A stretch of 64,000 bases of DNA from contig DAITAA010000003.1 of NCBI GenBank assembly GCA_036824505.1, positions 62,001-126,000 of the forward strand. The letters run 5' to 3'. This stretch comes from SCUD01 sp036824505 (GTDB lineage: Bacteria; Pseudomonadota; Gammaproteobacteria; Steroidobacterales; Steroidobacteraceae). Within the stretch, counting starts at the first letter, position 1. Every line of letters starts with the position of its first letter. Of the stretch, positions 8,432 to 17,609 are shown one piece after another. The notes beneath the pieces were generated by a model, which saw nothing but the letters and a program-made list of their open reading frames with translations, had not been told where the DNA came from and ran no database searches. Both the position numbers and the translations under genes were made by a program.

Positions 8432-8440
8432 GAACGCCGG

Positions 8441-9193
8441 CTAGCGGCCTTCGGCCTGCCGCGCGACCGCGAGCGCCGCCGCCTCGATTGCGGCGGCGTC
8501 GCCCAGAAAGCGCCGTGGCGCAGCCGGCCGCAGCTTCGCATCGAGATCGTAGACAATCGGCACGCCGGTCGGGATATTGAATCCGACGATTTCTTCGTCG
8601 CCCACGCCATCCAGCATCTTGACCATCGCGCGCAGGCTGTTGCCATGCGCGACGACCAGGACATTGCGGCCGGATGCGAGTGCGGGCGCGATGCGATCGC
8701 GCCAGCAAGGCTCGACCCTTGCGAGTGTGTCCTTCAGCGACTCGGTCGCCGGCAACGCGGCTTCCGGGACAGCACGGTAACGCGGATCGAATTTCGGATG
8801 GCGCGGGTCATCCGCAGCGAGCGGGGGCGGGGGAATGTCGTAGCTGCGCCGCCAGATCTTCACTTGTTCGGCGCCGAATTTCTCGGCCGTCGCCGCCTTG
8901 TCGAGCCCCTGCAGCGCGCCGTAGTGACGTTCATTCAGGCGCCAGTCTCGCTCGACCGGGATCCACATGCGATCCATTTCGTCCAGCATCAGCCACAGCG
9001 TGCGGATTGCGCGCTTCAGAACGGATGTGTAGGCAATTTCAAATTCGTAATGCTGTTCCCGCAGCAACCTGCCTGCGGCCACGGCTTCGGCGCGACCCTG
9101 ATCGGTCAGGTCGACATCGGTCCAACCCGTGAACAGATTCTCCAGATTCCAGGTGCTCTGGCCATGACGGACCAGGACTAGCTTGCCGGCCAA
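8441..9193 (-). CDS. gpmA: 2,3-bisphosphoglycerate-dependent phosphoglycerate mutase
   Basis: A 250-residue histidine phosphatase-superfamily enzyme interconverting 3- and 2-phosphoglycerate. The phospho-acceptor motif VRHGQSTWN (H10), LNERHYGALQG and the second catalytic histidine in VVAHGNSLR are all present. The length fits cofactor-dependent GpmA. The start is TTG at 9193, which begins the conserved MAGKLVLVRHG; a GGAG lies 7 bases upstream of it. The TTG start may keep expression moderate. It is transcribed away from kup, across a 116-base intergenic region. Confidence 0.96.
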   Translation of the reverse strand: MAGKLVLVRHGQSTWNLENLFTGWTDVDLTDQGRAEAVAAGRLLREQHYEFEIAYTSVLKRAIRTLWLMLDEMDRMWIPVERDWRLNERHYGALQGLDKAATAEKFGAEQVKIWRRSYDIPPPPLAADDPRHPKFDPRYRAVPEAALPATESLKDTLARVEPCWRDRIAPALASGRNVLVVAHGNSLRAMVKMLDGVGDEEIVGFNIPTGVPIVYDLDAKLRPAAPRRFLGDAAAIEAAALAVARQAEGR

Positions 9194-9262
9194 GGCGGAA
9201 CTCCAATGCAGAACGCAGGCGGCGTTATATCACAGTGACGCGCGAATCCCTCTGCGCTGCGT

Positions 9263-9303
9263 TATAATGTGCCGCCCGGATCAGCAGTCCGGGGTCGCTG
9301 ATC
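9263..9303 (+). promoter_or_regulatory. kup leader: consensus -10 box and start-proximal hairpin
   Basis: A perfect TATAAT lies at 9263-9268, without a convincing -35 at normal spacing. About ten bases downstream a 7-bp stem, GATCAGC (9279-9285) with GCTGATC (9297-9303), encloses an 11-base loop and ends 6 bases before the kup ATG. No ordinary Shine-Dalgarno is visible outside it (GGGGT at 9291-9295 is in the loop). It may modulate initiation at kup. Confidence 0.4.
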
Positions 9304-9309
9304 TCCCCC

Positions 9310-11178
9310 ATGTCAACTTCATCGCAACTATCGACGCGCACTCTCGCACTTGGCGCGCTCGGGGTGGTTTACGGGGACATTGGCACGAGTCCCCTGTACG
9401 CCTTTCGCACCTGCTTCGTGGGCCTGGACGGAATCACCCCGACGCCTGCCCATGTACTGGGCATCCTTTCGCTGATCTTCTGGTCGCTGACGATCGTGAT
9501 CTCGATCATGTACGCCGGCATCATCCTGCGCGCGGACAACCACGGCGAGGGCGGCGTCCTCGCGCTGATGGAACTGGTGCTCGCGAAGCGCTCCTGGCTG
9601 CCGGCAACGGCGACCATGACGCTCGGTCTGTTCGGTGCGGCACTCTTCTTCAGCGATGGCGCAATTACCCCGGCGATCACCGTGATGTCCGCCGTCGAGG
9701 GATTGTCCGTCATGAGTCCGGCATTCAGCGGCGCGGTGATACCCCTGGTGATCGTGATCCTCGTGATGCTGTTCAATTTCCAGAAGCGGGGCACGGGCAA
9801 GGTCGGTGGCATGTTCGGCCCCGTGATGGTCATATGGTTTCTGACGCTTGCCACACTCGGTATCAGCTGGATCCTGCGCCAGCCGGCAGTGCTCGCCGCG
9901 GTCAATCCGAGTTACGCGGTCAATTTCATTATCGAGCACCGCGGCGAATCACTGTATGTGCTGGCGGCCGTATTCCTGACGGTTACCGGCGGTGAAGCGT
10001 TGTACGCGGACATGGGCCATTTCGGCCGCCGGCCGATCCGGCTTGCATGGTATGGCCTCGTGCTTCCGTCGCTGCTATTGAACTACTTCGGCCAGGGCGC
10101 ACTCGCTCTGGCGAATCCCGCGGCTGTGCAAAGTCCCTTCTATCTGATGGCGCCGGAATGGGCGCTGACGCCGCTGGTGCTGCTGGCAACAGCCGCCGCG
10201 ATCATCGCCTCGCAGGCGGTGATTTCCGGCGTCTATACGGTCGCTCATCAGGCGATGCAGCTCGGTTTCCTGCCGCGGCTGACCGTGATCCACTCATCGG
10301 ACGAAGCGGAAGGCCAGATTTATGCACCCGCCGCGAACTGGATGCTGATGTGGGCGACCATCGGACTGGTGCTGGCTTTTGGTTCCTCGGATGCATTGGC
10401 GGGAGCCTATGGTGTCGCGATCATCGGCGCGATGCTGGTCAACAATATCTTCGTCATCGCCTGGCTTGGCGCGCAGGATGAGCGGCGTGCGCGAGTCATG
10501 TTGATGATGGCGTGTGTCGAATTGCTGATTGAGCTGACCTTCCTGGCGGCCAACAGCCTGAAGATCCCGGAAGGCGGCTGGCTGCCGCTGACTGCAAGCG
10601 GCGTGCTGCTGACAGTCATGCTGACCTGGCGAGACGGACGAGAAGCCGGTGTCAATCAACTGGCGCGGCGCCAGATGCCGCTGCGCGCGCTGGTGGCGCT
10701 GGTGACGGAGGAAGGGCTCAACCGCGTTCCGGGCACCGCCGTCTATCTTGACAGCAGCGGTGGTGGCGTGCCACGCGCGCTGCAGCGCATGATCGAGACG
10801 CACAAGACCATCCACGAGCGCATCGTGCTGCTGACCGTTGAGACCGGCGATGAGCCGCGATCCCGGAAGGGAGAGCGCGTGAACGTGCGCGAGCTGGCAC
10901 CGGGCCTCTATCGCGTCGTCGCGCGCTACGGGTTCATGGAATCGCGCAGCGTTCCTTCACTGCTCGCGGAGGCGGAGGCCGAGGGCCTGCCATACCGACC
11001 GGCCGACACAATCTACGTACTGGGTCAGAAGAACATCCTGGTGACCGGGCGCTCCGACCTCGCGCGGTGGCGCAAGCGCCTGTACTCGCTGATGGCGCGC
11101 AATGCTCGGCCGGCGGTCTACCACTTCGGCCTGCCGCCGGGGCGCGTCATCGAGATTGGCGAGCAGCTCGAGATCTGA
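9310..11178 (+). CDS. kup: Kup (TrkD) potassium uptake protein
   Basis: A 622-residue inner-membrane K+/H+ symporter of the KUP family. It has the N-terminal signature GVVYGDIGTSPLYAFR, about twelve hydrophobic helices up to residue 430, and a cytoplasmic C-terminal tail from about 440 (GTAVYLDSSGGGVP, VYVLGQKNILV-type segment). KUP proteins bring in K+ at low pH or osmotic stress. The start ATG 9310 follows a hairpin leader. The stop lies 10 bases from the convergent glutamate dehydrogenase stop. Confidence 0.97.
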   Translation: MSTSSQLSTRTLALGALGVVYGDIGTSPLYAFRTCFVGLDGITPTPAHVLGILSLIFWSLTIVISIMYAGIILRADNHGEGGVLALMELVLAKRSWLPATATMTLGLFGAALFFSDGAITPAITVMSAVEGLSVMSPAFSGAVIPLVIVILVMLFNFQKRGTGKVGGMFGPVMVIWFLTLATLGISWILRQPAVLAAVNPSYAVNFIIEHRGESLYVLAAVFLTVTGGEALYADMGHFGRRPIRLAWYGLVLPSLLLNYFGQGALALANPAAVQSPFYLMAPEWALTPLVLLATAAAIIASQAVISGVYTVAHQAMQLGFLPRLTVIHSSDEAEGQIYAPAANWMLMWATIGLVLAFGSSDALAGAYGVAIIGAMLVNNIFVIAWLGAQDERRARVMLMMACVELLIELTFLAANSLKIPEGGWLPLTASGVLLTVMLTWRDGREAGVNQLARRQMPLRALVALVTEEGLNRVPGTAVYLDSSGGGVPRALQRMIETHKTIHERIVLLTVETGDEPRSRKGERVNVRELAPGLYRVVARYGFMESRSVPSLLAEAEAEGLPYRPADTIYVLGQKNILVTGRSDLARWRKRLYSLMARNARPAVYHFGLPPGRVIEIGEQLEI

Positions 11179-11188
11179 GCGAGCCCCA

Positions 11189-14100
11189 TCATTCGGCGAG
11201 GCGGCGTACCGCCTGCAATGCAACCGAGAGCGTCGGAAAATCCGAGCTGCCAGTGCCACGCATTTCCCGGACGGTGCGGCTCAGGCTTTCGGCGGCGCCG
11301 CTCCGGTCGGCCAGCCACGCGCGTATCGCGACTGCGGGATCCCGTCGTCCGCCGCGCGCGACGATGCGGTCGCAAAGACGTCGTTGCAGCGAATAGGCGT
11401 CCTCCCGGAGCGTCCCCCGGGCAAGTGCCTGCCAGTGACCTTCGACCGTGAGGCGCTCAATCTCACCGCGGATCCAGTCGAGACCGATCGCCGCGCCAAG
11501 GCCGAAGTAGACGCGGGCTGCATGCGCAATGGGCGCACGACGTGCCAGGGCGACCTCGACAATATCCACGCCTGAATGGATCGCACCGAGACTCGCGGCA
11601 CGCCGCGCGACGCGTGCTGGCACGCCTTCCACCGAGAATCGCTGCAGCGCACGGTCATAGCGCTCAACCTCGATGCCCTCGATCAGTTCCGGCAGGTCGC
11701 CGAGCAGTTCCTGAACGCCCGGGCGCAGCCGCGAAACGGCACGTTCAATGTCCAGGCGCGGGCCGAGATTGCGCAGCACCCAGTAGGTCAGCGGGCGCAG
11801 CAGGCGCGTCGTCTCGTGCCCCAAATCGTACTGCAAGGACGTCGGAACGCGGTCGTCGAGATCCTCGATATTCGCCCACAGCCCGCGCATGTCCGTGATC
11901 TCGCGCGCGATCGCGAACGCTCGAGCGATGCTGCCTATGTCCGCGCCCGTATCTTCCTGCGTGCGGATCGCGAACACCGGCCCCATGCGGTTGACCAGGC
12001 TGTTGGTCGTTGCGGTCACGATGATCTCGCGACGCAGCTGGTGGCCCAGAATTGCGCGCGGATACAGGCGTTGTACGGGCCGCGGAAAGTAGCGCGTGAG
12101 TTCTCCGGCGAAAAAGGGATCCTCGGTGATGTCGGATTCCATCAACTTTCCCGACAGCCAGATTTTCGAATACGAAAGCAGCATGGCCAATTCGGGGCGC
12201 GTCAGGCCGAGGCCCTTGCGGTGGCGTTCCTCGATCTCGTCGTCGGACGGCAGCGCCTCCAGCGTCCGGTCCAGCGTCCCGGCACGCTCGAGCGCGCGGA
12301 TGACGTGGCCAAGTTCGAAAATACGCTCGACGGCCCGCGCCTGCAGGCCCGATATCGCGAGGCTCTGCAGATAATTGTTGCGCAGTACCAGCTGACCGAC
12401 CTCGTCGGTCATCCGCGCCAGCAGCCGGTTGCGTGCCGGTCGCGTGAGCTTGCCGGACTGCATCATCGGAGCGAACAGGATCTTCAGGTTGACCTCGACG
12501 TCGGAGCAATTGACGCCGCCGGAATTGTCGATGAAGTCCGTGTTGATGCGACCGCCGTTCATCGCGTATTCAATGCGCCCGCGCTGCGAGCAGCCAAGGT
12601 TGCCGCCTTCGCCGATCACCCGGCAGCGCAGTTCATCGCCATTCACCCGCACCGCGTCGTTGGCGCGGTCGCCGATCTCGGCCTGCGTTTCCTCCCGTGC
12701 CTTGACGTAGGTGCCGATGCCCCCGCTCCACAGCAGGTCGACGGGCATCTTGAGGATCGCGCGGATGACTTCGAGTGGAGGCGCGGAAGCAGCCTCGATG
12801 CCGAGCATGGCACGTGCCTCGTGCGACAGCGCTATCGCCTTGCTTTGGCGCGAATGCACCCCACCGCCCCTCGAAAGCAGCTTCGGGTTGTAGTCGTCCC
12901 AGCCCGAGCGGGGCAATTCGAACAGGCGGCGGCGCTCGGCGAAGCTGCGCGCCGCGTCAGGTGACGGATCGAGGAAGATGTGCCGGTGATCGAATGCGGC
13001 GAGCAGCCGGATGTGCGGGGACAAGAGCATGGCATTACCGAACACGTCGCCTGACATGTCGCCGATGCCGGCCACGGTGAAATCCTGCGACTGGATATCC
13101 ATGCCGATTTCACGGAAGTGTCGCCGGACCGATTCCCAGCCACCACGGGCGGTGATGGCCATCTTCTTGTGGTCGTAGCCGGCCGAGCCTCCCGAGGCGA
13201 AAGCGTCGTCGAGCCAGAAGCCGTACTCCGCGGATATTCCATTGGCGACATCGGAGAATGTCGCCGTGCCCTTGTCCGCGGCCACCACAAGATAGGGATC
13301 GTCACCATCCTGGCGCACGACCGCGATCGGTGGCACGACCTTGCCGGACACCACGTTATCGGTGATGTCGAGCAGGGCCCGGATGAAGGTGCGATAACAT
13401 TCCGTGCCCTCGCGCTGCGCCTCTTCGCGAGTTGCCGGCAGGCGTCGTGGCACGAAGCCGCCCTTGGCGCCGACCGGCACGATGACGGTGTTCTTGACGT
13501 TCTGCGCCTTCATCAGGCCGAGGATCTCGGTACGGAAGTCCTCGCGACGGTCCGACCAGCGAATGCCGCCGCGCGCAACGTGCCCCATGCGCAGGTGCAC
13601 CCCCTCGAGCCGCGGCGAATGCACGAAGATCTCGAACATCGGCTTTGGCAGCGGGACCTCCGCGACCTTGCGCGGGTCCAGCTTCAGGGAAAGATAGGTC
13701 TTCGGCTGGCCATCAGCCGCCTGCTGGAAATAGTTCGTGCGCAGTGTCGCGTCAATCGCCGCGAGGAATGCACGCAGGATCCGGTCGTCGTCGATGCGCG
13801 TCACGCGGGCGAGCAGCGCATCGAGTGCGCGGCGTTGGCGCGACTCGGCCAGGCGCCGTTCCGCCGGCTTCAGTTTCGGGTCGAAGCGCGCGACAAACAG
13901 CCGGAACAGCCTGCCGGCAGCGGCGGCATTGCTTGCGAGCGCCTCTTCCATGTAGGTCTGAGACAGGGGCAAGCCGAGCTGAGCGAACCACCGCGCGTAG
14001 GTCCGAAGCACCATTGCCTCGCGCCAGCTCAGGTCGGCGGCCAATACCAGGCGGTTGAAACCGTCATTGTCGGCTCGGCCGCGCCACACGCTTTCGAATG

Positions 14101-16003
14101 TAGACGTGAGGCGCGGCCCATCGCTGTCGAGGTCGATGCTGACCCCACGCGGGTGTTCGAGTTCGAAGTCCTGGATCCAGATGCTGCCTGCGCCGGACTT
14201 GACCTCATAGGGGCGTTCACTGATCAGCTTGAGCCCGAGATTCTCGATGGTCGGCAGCACATCCGAAATCGGAATCGGCCGCTCTCGGCGCAGCAATTTG
14301 AACTGCACCTTATGCGGCGGCTGGCCAGCGGCGCGATAGAGAGTCATGCGCAGGCCGGAAGTCCCCGCGGCCAGCGCCTCGAGGCAGACGATGTCGCCAA
14401 GGGCGGATTCGATCGGGGTGTCTTCCTGGTAGGCAGCCGGAAATGCATGCCCCCAGTTGCGGTGCAGGCGCAGCGCCACCGTCTCCTCGTGCTTCTCCAG
14501 CAGCCTGTCCCTCAGGTGGTCCGCCCAGGTTCGAACCGTCTCCATGATGCGGCGCTCGAGCTCTGCCGCGCCGACATGCGGGCTGTCATCCGGCGGCGTG
14601 CGCACCAGGATATGCAGTCTTGCGAGCACGGATTCGGAGAGCTGTACCTGCGACTCGATGGCCTGACCACCGAAGGCCTCCATCGCGAGCGCCTCGATGC
14701 GTTTGCGCACCTGCGGGTTGTAACGGTCGCGCGGCACGAATACCAGGCAGGAGTAGAAGCGCCGGAACGCATCGCGGCGCTCGAACAGCCGGACTTGCGC
14801 TCGCTCGTAGAGGTTGACGATGCCGCGTACGATCCTGACCAGTTCCGGGACGCTTGCCTGGAACAATTCATCGCGCGGGAATGTCTCGAGTACGTGCACG
14901 ACCGCCTTGTTGTCGTGGCTCAGGGGGCTCAGGCCGAAATGATCAATGACGCTCTGCACCTTGTGCCGCAAAACGGGGATATCGCGCGGACTGTGGTTGT
15001 AGGCAGACGATGTCCAGAGCCCGATGAACCGCCGCTCGCCGGTCACATTGCCGGCGGCGTCGAATGTCTTCACTCCCACGTAATCGAGGTACGTGGAACG
15101 GTGCACGGTTGCAACCGTGTTGGCCTTCGTGATGATCAATGGTTCGCTGGATCGCGCGAAGTCGCGCACGTCTCCAGCAAGCGCCACAGATCTCGACCTG
15201 CGATGGCGACTCGCGCGCATCAGGCCGAGACCCGATTTCACGACTGGCTGAAGCAGATCGCGGCGCGGGCCGCGCCGCAGGCGGTACTCGCGATAGCCAA
15301 GAAACGTGAAGTGCTGATCCGCCATCCATTCCAGCAGCGCTTTGGCCTCCGCGACTTCACTCGCATGCAGCCGGACTCGCCGCTGACCAATTTCCATGGC
15401 GGCTTCGCGGGCCGCTTTCCGCATGCGCTGCCAGTCGGCCGTCGCGCAGCGCACGTCATCGAGCGTGGCGCATATTCGTTTCTCGAGTGCCGCCAGCTGC
15501 TGCGGGTCGCCTTCACGATCGACTTCGATCAATTGCCAGGATTCATGTCGCGCGCCAGGCGGAACATCACCGAGCAAGATATCGGTCATGCGGCCGCGCC
15601 GGTCGCGGACAACGGCAAATACCGGGTGCGCAAGCAGGTGCACGGCGAGCCCGCTCTTTGTGCAGACCATACCAAGCGAATCAACGAGAAACGGCATGTC
15701 ATCCGTGATGACCGCGATCACTGTGTGCGCCGAAGCGAAACCATCGCGAGCCGGGTCAGGATTGAAGACCCGGACAATCGGCCGTCCGGGCTGCCGGATG
15801 CGCCCCATGGCAAGTTGAGCGAGTGCCGCAGCTGCGAGATCGCTGTCAGCCCGCTGGACAAGGTCCAGCTCTGACACGCCGTGATAGAAGAAGCGGACGA
15901 ACTTGCCGGGCGCGACTGGCAGTCGATGACCGCGCCTGCGGCGCGCGCGCGAAGCGATGCGATCGATGATTTCCTGACGGGCGGCCGGGATTTTGCCTAG
16001 CAT
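11189..16003 (-). CDS. large NAD-dependent glutamate dehydrogenase (GDH-1600 class)
   Basis: A 1604-residue NAD-specific glutamate dehydrogenase, the expected size of the 180-kDa class. It has a long N-terminal regulatory region (about 1-700, with ACT-like segments), the catalytic domain (GGIRWSDRREDFRTEI, MKAQNVKN, GAKGGF), a nucleotide-binding domain (GEGGNLGCSQ, DNSGGVNCSDVE) and a helical C-terminal region. It deaminates glutamate to 2-oxoglutarate and ammonium, so it is catabolic and fits the amino-acid-degrading neighbourhood. The start ATG 16003 lies 9 bases after the MarR gene stop, so the two may be co-transcribed. Its ribosome binding site is weak. Confidence 0.96.
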   Translation of the reverse strand: MLGKIPAARQEIIDRIASRARRRRGHRLPVAPGKFVRFFYHGVSELDLVQRADSDLAAAALAQLAMGRIRQPGRPIVRVFNPDPARDGFASAHTVIAVITDDMPFLVDSLGMVCTKSGLAVHLLAHPVFAVVRDRRGRMTDILLGDVPPGARHESWQLIEVDREGDPQQLAALEKRICATLDDVRCATADWQRMRKAAREAAMEIGQRRVRLHASEVAEAKALLEWMADQHFTFLGYREYRLRRGPRRDLLQPVVKSGLGLMRASRHRRSRSVALAGDVRDFARSSEPLIITKANTVATVHRSTYLDYVGVKTFDAAGNVTGERRFIGLWTSSAYNHSPRDIPVLRHKVQSVIDHFGLSPLSHDNKAVVHVLETFPRDELFQASVPELVRIVRGIVNLYERAQVRLFERRDAFRRFYSCLVFVPRDRYNPQVRKRIEALAMEAFGGQAIESQVQLSESVLARLHILVRTPPDDSPHVGAAELERRIMETVRTWADHLRDRLLEKHEETVALRLHRNWGHAFPAAYQEDTPIESALGDIVCLEALAAGTSGLRMTLYRAAGQPPHKVQFKLLRRERPIPISDVLPTIENLGLKLISERPYEVKSGAGSIWIQDFELEHPRGVSIDLDSDGPRLTSTFESVWRGRADNDGFNRLVLAADLSWREAMVLRTYARWFAQLGLPLSQTYMEEALASNAAAAGRLFRLFVARFDPKLKPAERRLAESRQRRALDALLARVTRIDDDRILRAFLAAIDATLRTNYFQQAADGQPKTYLSLKLDPRKVAEVPLPKPMFEIFVHSPRLEGVHLRMGHVARGGIRWSDRREDFRTEILGLMKAQNVKNTVIVPVGAKGGFVPRRLPATREEAQREGTECYRTFIRALLDITDNVVSGKVVPPIAVVRQDGDDPYLVVAADKGTATFSDVANGISAEYGFWLDDAFASGGSAGYDHKKMAITARGGWESVRRHFREIGMDIQSQDFTVAGIGDMSGDVFGNAMLLSPHIRLLAAFDHRHIFLDPSPDAARSFAERRRLFELPRSGWDDYNPKLLSRGGGVHSRQSKAIALSHEARAMLGIEAASAPPLEVIRAILKMPVDLLWSGGIGTYVKAREETQAEIGDRANDAVRVNGDELRCRVIGEGGNLGCSQRGRIEYAMNGGRINTDFIDNSGGVNCSDVEVNLKILFAPMMQSGKLTRPARNRLLARMTDEVGQLVLRNNYLQSLAISGLQARAVERIFELGHVIRALERAGTLDRTLEALPSDDEIEERHRKGLGLTRPELAMLLSYSKIWLSGKLMESDITEDPFFAGELTRYFPRPVQRLYPRAILGHQLRREIIVTATTNSLVNRMGPVFAIRTQEDTGADIGSIARAFAIAREITDMRGLWANIEDLDDRVPTSLQYDLGHETTRLLRPLTYWVLRNLGPRLDIERAVSRLRPGVQELLGDLPELIEGIEVERYDRALQRFSVEGVPARVARRAASLGAIHSGVDIVEVALARRAPIAHAARVYFGLGAAIGLDWIRGEIERLTVEGHWQALARGTLREDAYSLQRRLCDRIVARGGRRDPAVAIRAWLADRSGAAESLSRTVREMRGTGSSDFPTLSVALQAVRRLAE

Positions 16004-16012
16004 CTGGTGAAA

Positions 16013-16495
16013 TTATACACGCGCCGCACCAGCCGGGCCGAGCAGGTCCGCGCGTTTCTGCAGGCGGCTCAATACGGCGGCGAACAGTGACTGCTCCGAC
16101 GGCGCCAGCTCGGCCAGCAGGCGTCTCTCATACTCAAGCGCATAGGGCACGATGCGGGCGTAGACCTCGCGCCCGCGCGAAGTCAGCGTCAAGACGGAGC
16201 GGCGCCGGTCGCCTGTGGCGAGCGCCCGTCGCACGCGACCGGAGCCGACGAGACCGGCCACCGCGCGGCTGACCGCGACCTTGTCCATCGCCGTACGGTC
16301 GGCCACGGCGGCCGCGGAAAGCCCCGGTGTGCGGGCCAATACGGCGATTACGCGCCATTCCGGGATGGTAAGCCCAAAACGGCGCGCATAGGCTCCGGCC
16401 AGCGCCGCCGAGACGGTGTTGGAGAGCACCGACAGCCGATAGGGCAGGAATTGCTCCAGGTCCAGGGCCGGGACGGCGCTCGCTGCTATGGCCAT
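16013..16495 (-). CDS. MarR-family transcriptional regulator
   Basis: A 160-residue winged-helix regulator: LTIPEWRVIAVLARTPGL leads into the recognition region AMDKVAVSRAVAGLVG, and the wing follows (TGDRRRSVLTLTSRG). The frame is open to 16738, but ATG 16495 is the start because the family fold begins just after it and AAGGA lies upstream. It is divergent from 4-hydroxyphenylpyruvate dioxygenase, 64 bases apart, with a perfect 18-bp palindrome between them. Such MarR proteins often repress aromatic catabolism and respond to an aromatic acid, so control of tyrosine degradation is likely. Control of the downstream glutamate dehydrogenase is also possible. Confidence 0.92.
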   Translation of the reverse strand: MAIAASAVPALDLEQFLPYRLSVLSNTVSAALAGAYARRFGLTIPEWRVIAVLARTPGLSAAAVADRTAMDKVAVSRAVAGLVGSGRVRRALATGDRRRSVLTLTSRGREVYARIVPYALEYERRLLAELAPSEQSLFAAVLSRLQKRADLLGPAGAARV

Positions 16496-16526
16496 TTGCG
16501 GTTCCTTGGAGGTCAACGTCCAATTA

Positions 16527-16544
16527 TAGTTACAATTGTAACTA
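16527..16544. promoter_or_regulatory. MarR-type operator (18-bp perfect palindrome)
   Basis: TAGTTACAATTGTAACTA is a perfect palindrome in the 64-base divergent region between the MarR gene and hppD. Size, AT-richness and position match MarR operators. It overlaps a possible hppD -10 (TACAAT, 16531-16536), so bound repressor would block hppD and its own gene. Confidence 0.75.
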
Positions 16545-16559
16545 ACGCGGGAGCTGATC

Positions 16560-17609
16560 ATGGGCGAGCTGTTTGAAAACCCGATGGGGACCGACGGCTT
16601 CGAGTTCGTCGAATACACGGCCGAGGATCCCGAGCAGTTGCGGGCCCTGTTTGCACGCATGGGCTTCCCGGTTGTGGCCCGGCACCGCAGCAAGAACGTT
16701 ACGCTGCATCGCCAGGGCGACATCAATTTCATCATCAATGCGGAGCCGGAGAGCTTTGGCCAACAGTTCGCCCGCGCGCACGGCCCGTCGGCCTGCGCGA
16801 TGGCCTTCCGTGTCAGGGATGCGGCCTACGCATTGCGCCGGGCCGTCGAACTGGGTGCAAAGCCGGTCGAAGGCAGGGTTGGCCCCATGGAGCTCCAGAT
16901 CCCCGCCATCGAGGGCATTGGCGGCAGCATCATCTACCTCGTTGATCGCTACGGTGACCGCACGATCTACGACGTGGATTTCGTGCCCGTGCGGGACGCG
17001 CAACAACCGGCGCGCCAGGCCGGACTGAAACTGATCGACCACCTCACGCATAATGTCCGGCGCGGCAACATGAATGTCTGGTCCGGTTTCTACGAGCGGC
17101 TGTTCAACTTCCGCGAGATCCGCTATTTCGATATCGAAGGCAAGAAGACCGGTCTCTTCAGCCGCGCGATGACGAGCCCCTGCAGCAAGATTCGCATCCC
17201 GATCAACGAGTCGCAGGATGACAAGAGCCAGATCGAGGAATACATCCGCGAGTACCAGGGCGAGGGTATCCAGCACATTGCGCTGTTCACGGACGACATT
17301 TACGGCAGCGTCGATGCGCTGTGCGCCAATGGCATCGAGTTCCAGGATACGCCGGATACCTATTACGAGGGTGTCGACGCACGGGTGACCGGCCACCAGG
17401 AGTCGCTGTCGCGAATGAAGGAACGTCGTATCCTGATCGACGGCAGCGCCAAGGATGGCATCCTGCTGCAGATCTTCACCAAAAACGTGATCGGGCCGAT
17501 ATTCTTCGAGATCATCCAGCGCAAGGGCAACGAAGGCTTCGGCGAAGGCAATTTCCGCGCACTGTTCGAGTCCATCGAACTCGACCAGGAACGACGCGGC
17601 GTGATCTAA
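16560..17609 (+). CDS. hppD: 4-hydroxyphenylpyruvate dioxygenase
   Basis: A 349-residue vicinal-oxygen-chelate dioxygenase converting 4-hydroxyphenylpyruvate to homogentisate in tyrosine breakdown. The iron ligands are visible in the C-terminal half: H161 (LIDHLTHN), H239 (GIQHIALFTDD) and E317 (IFFEIIQRKG). The C-terminal tail GNFRALFESIE is typical of the family. GGGAG precedes ATG 16560. No homogentisate dioxygenase or fumarylacetoacetase follows, so the rest of the pathway must lie elsewhere. The stop overlaps the convergent AsmA-like gene by 4 bases. Confidence 0.97.
   Translation: MGELFENPMGTDGFEFVEYTAEDPEQLRALFARMGFPVVARHRSKNVTLHRQGDINFIINAEPESFGQQFARAHGPSACAMAFRVRDAAYALRRAVELGAKPVEGRVGPMELQIPAIEGIGGSIIYLVDRYGDRTIYDVDFVPVRDAQQPARQAGLKLIDHLTHNVRRGNMNVWSGFYERLFNFREIRYFDIEGKKTGLFSRAMTSPCSKIRIPINESQDDKSQIEEYIREYQGEGIQHIALFTDDIYGSVDALCANGIEFQDTPDTYYEGVDARVTGHQESLSRMKERRILIDGSAKDGILLQIFTKNVIGPIFFEIIQRKGNEGFGEGNFRALFESIELDQERRGVI

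Noticed and set aside
9235..9262. A -35 box for the kup TATAAT
   Set aside because: The nearest similar hexamer, GTGACG, is 22 bases away, too far for a standard promoter. Only the -10 is reported.
13118..15874. Very long open frame (918 codons) antisense to the glutamate dehydrogenase gene
   Set aside because: It mirrors the codon structure of the real gene in a GC-rich genome and shows no recognisable domain. The minus-strand protein is a clear family member over its full length. A similar shorter antisense frame at 11576-12964 was rejected for the same reason.
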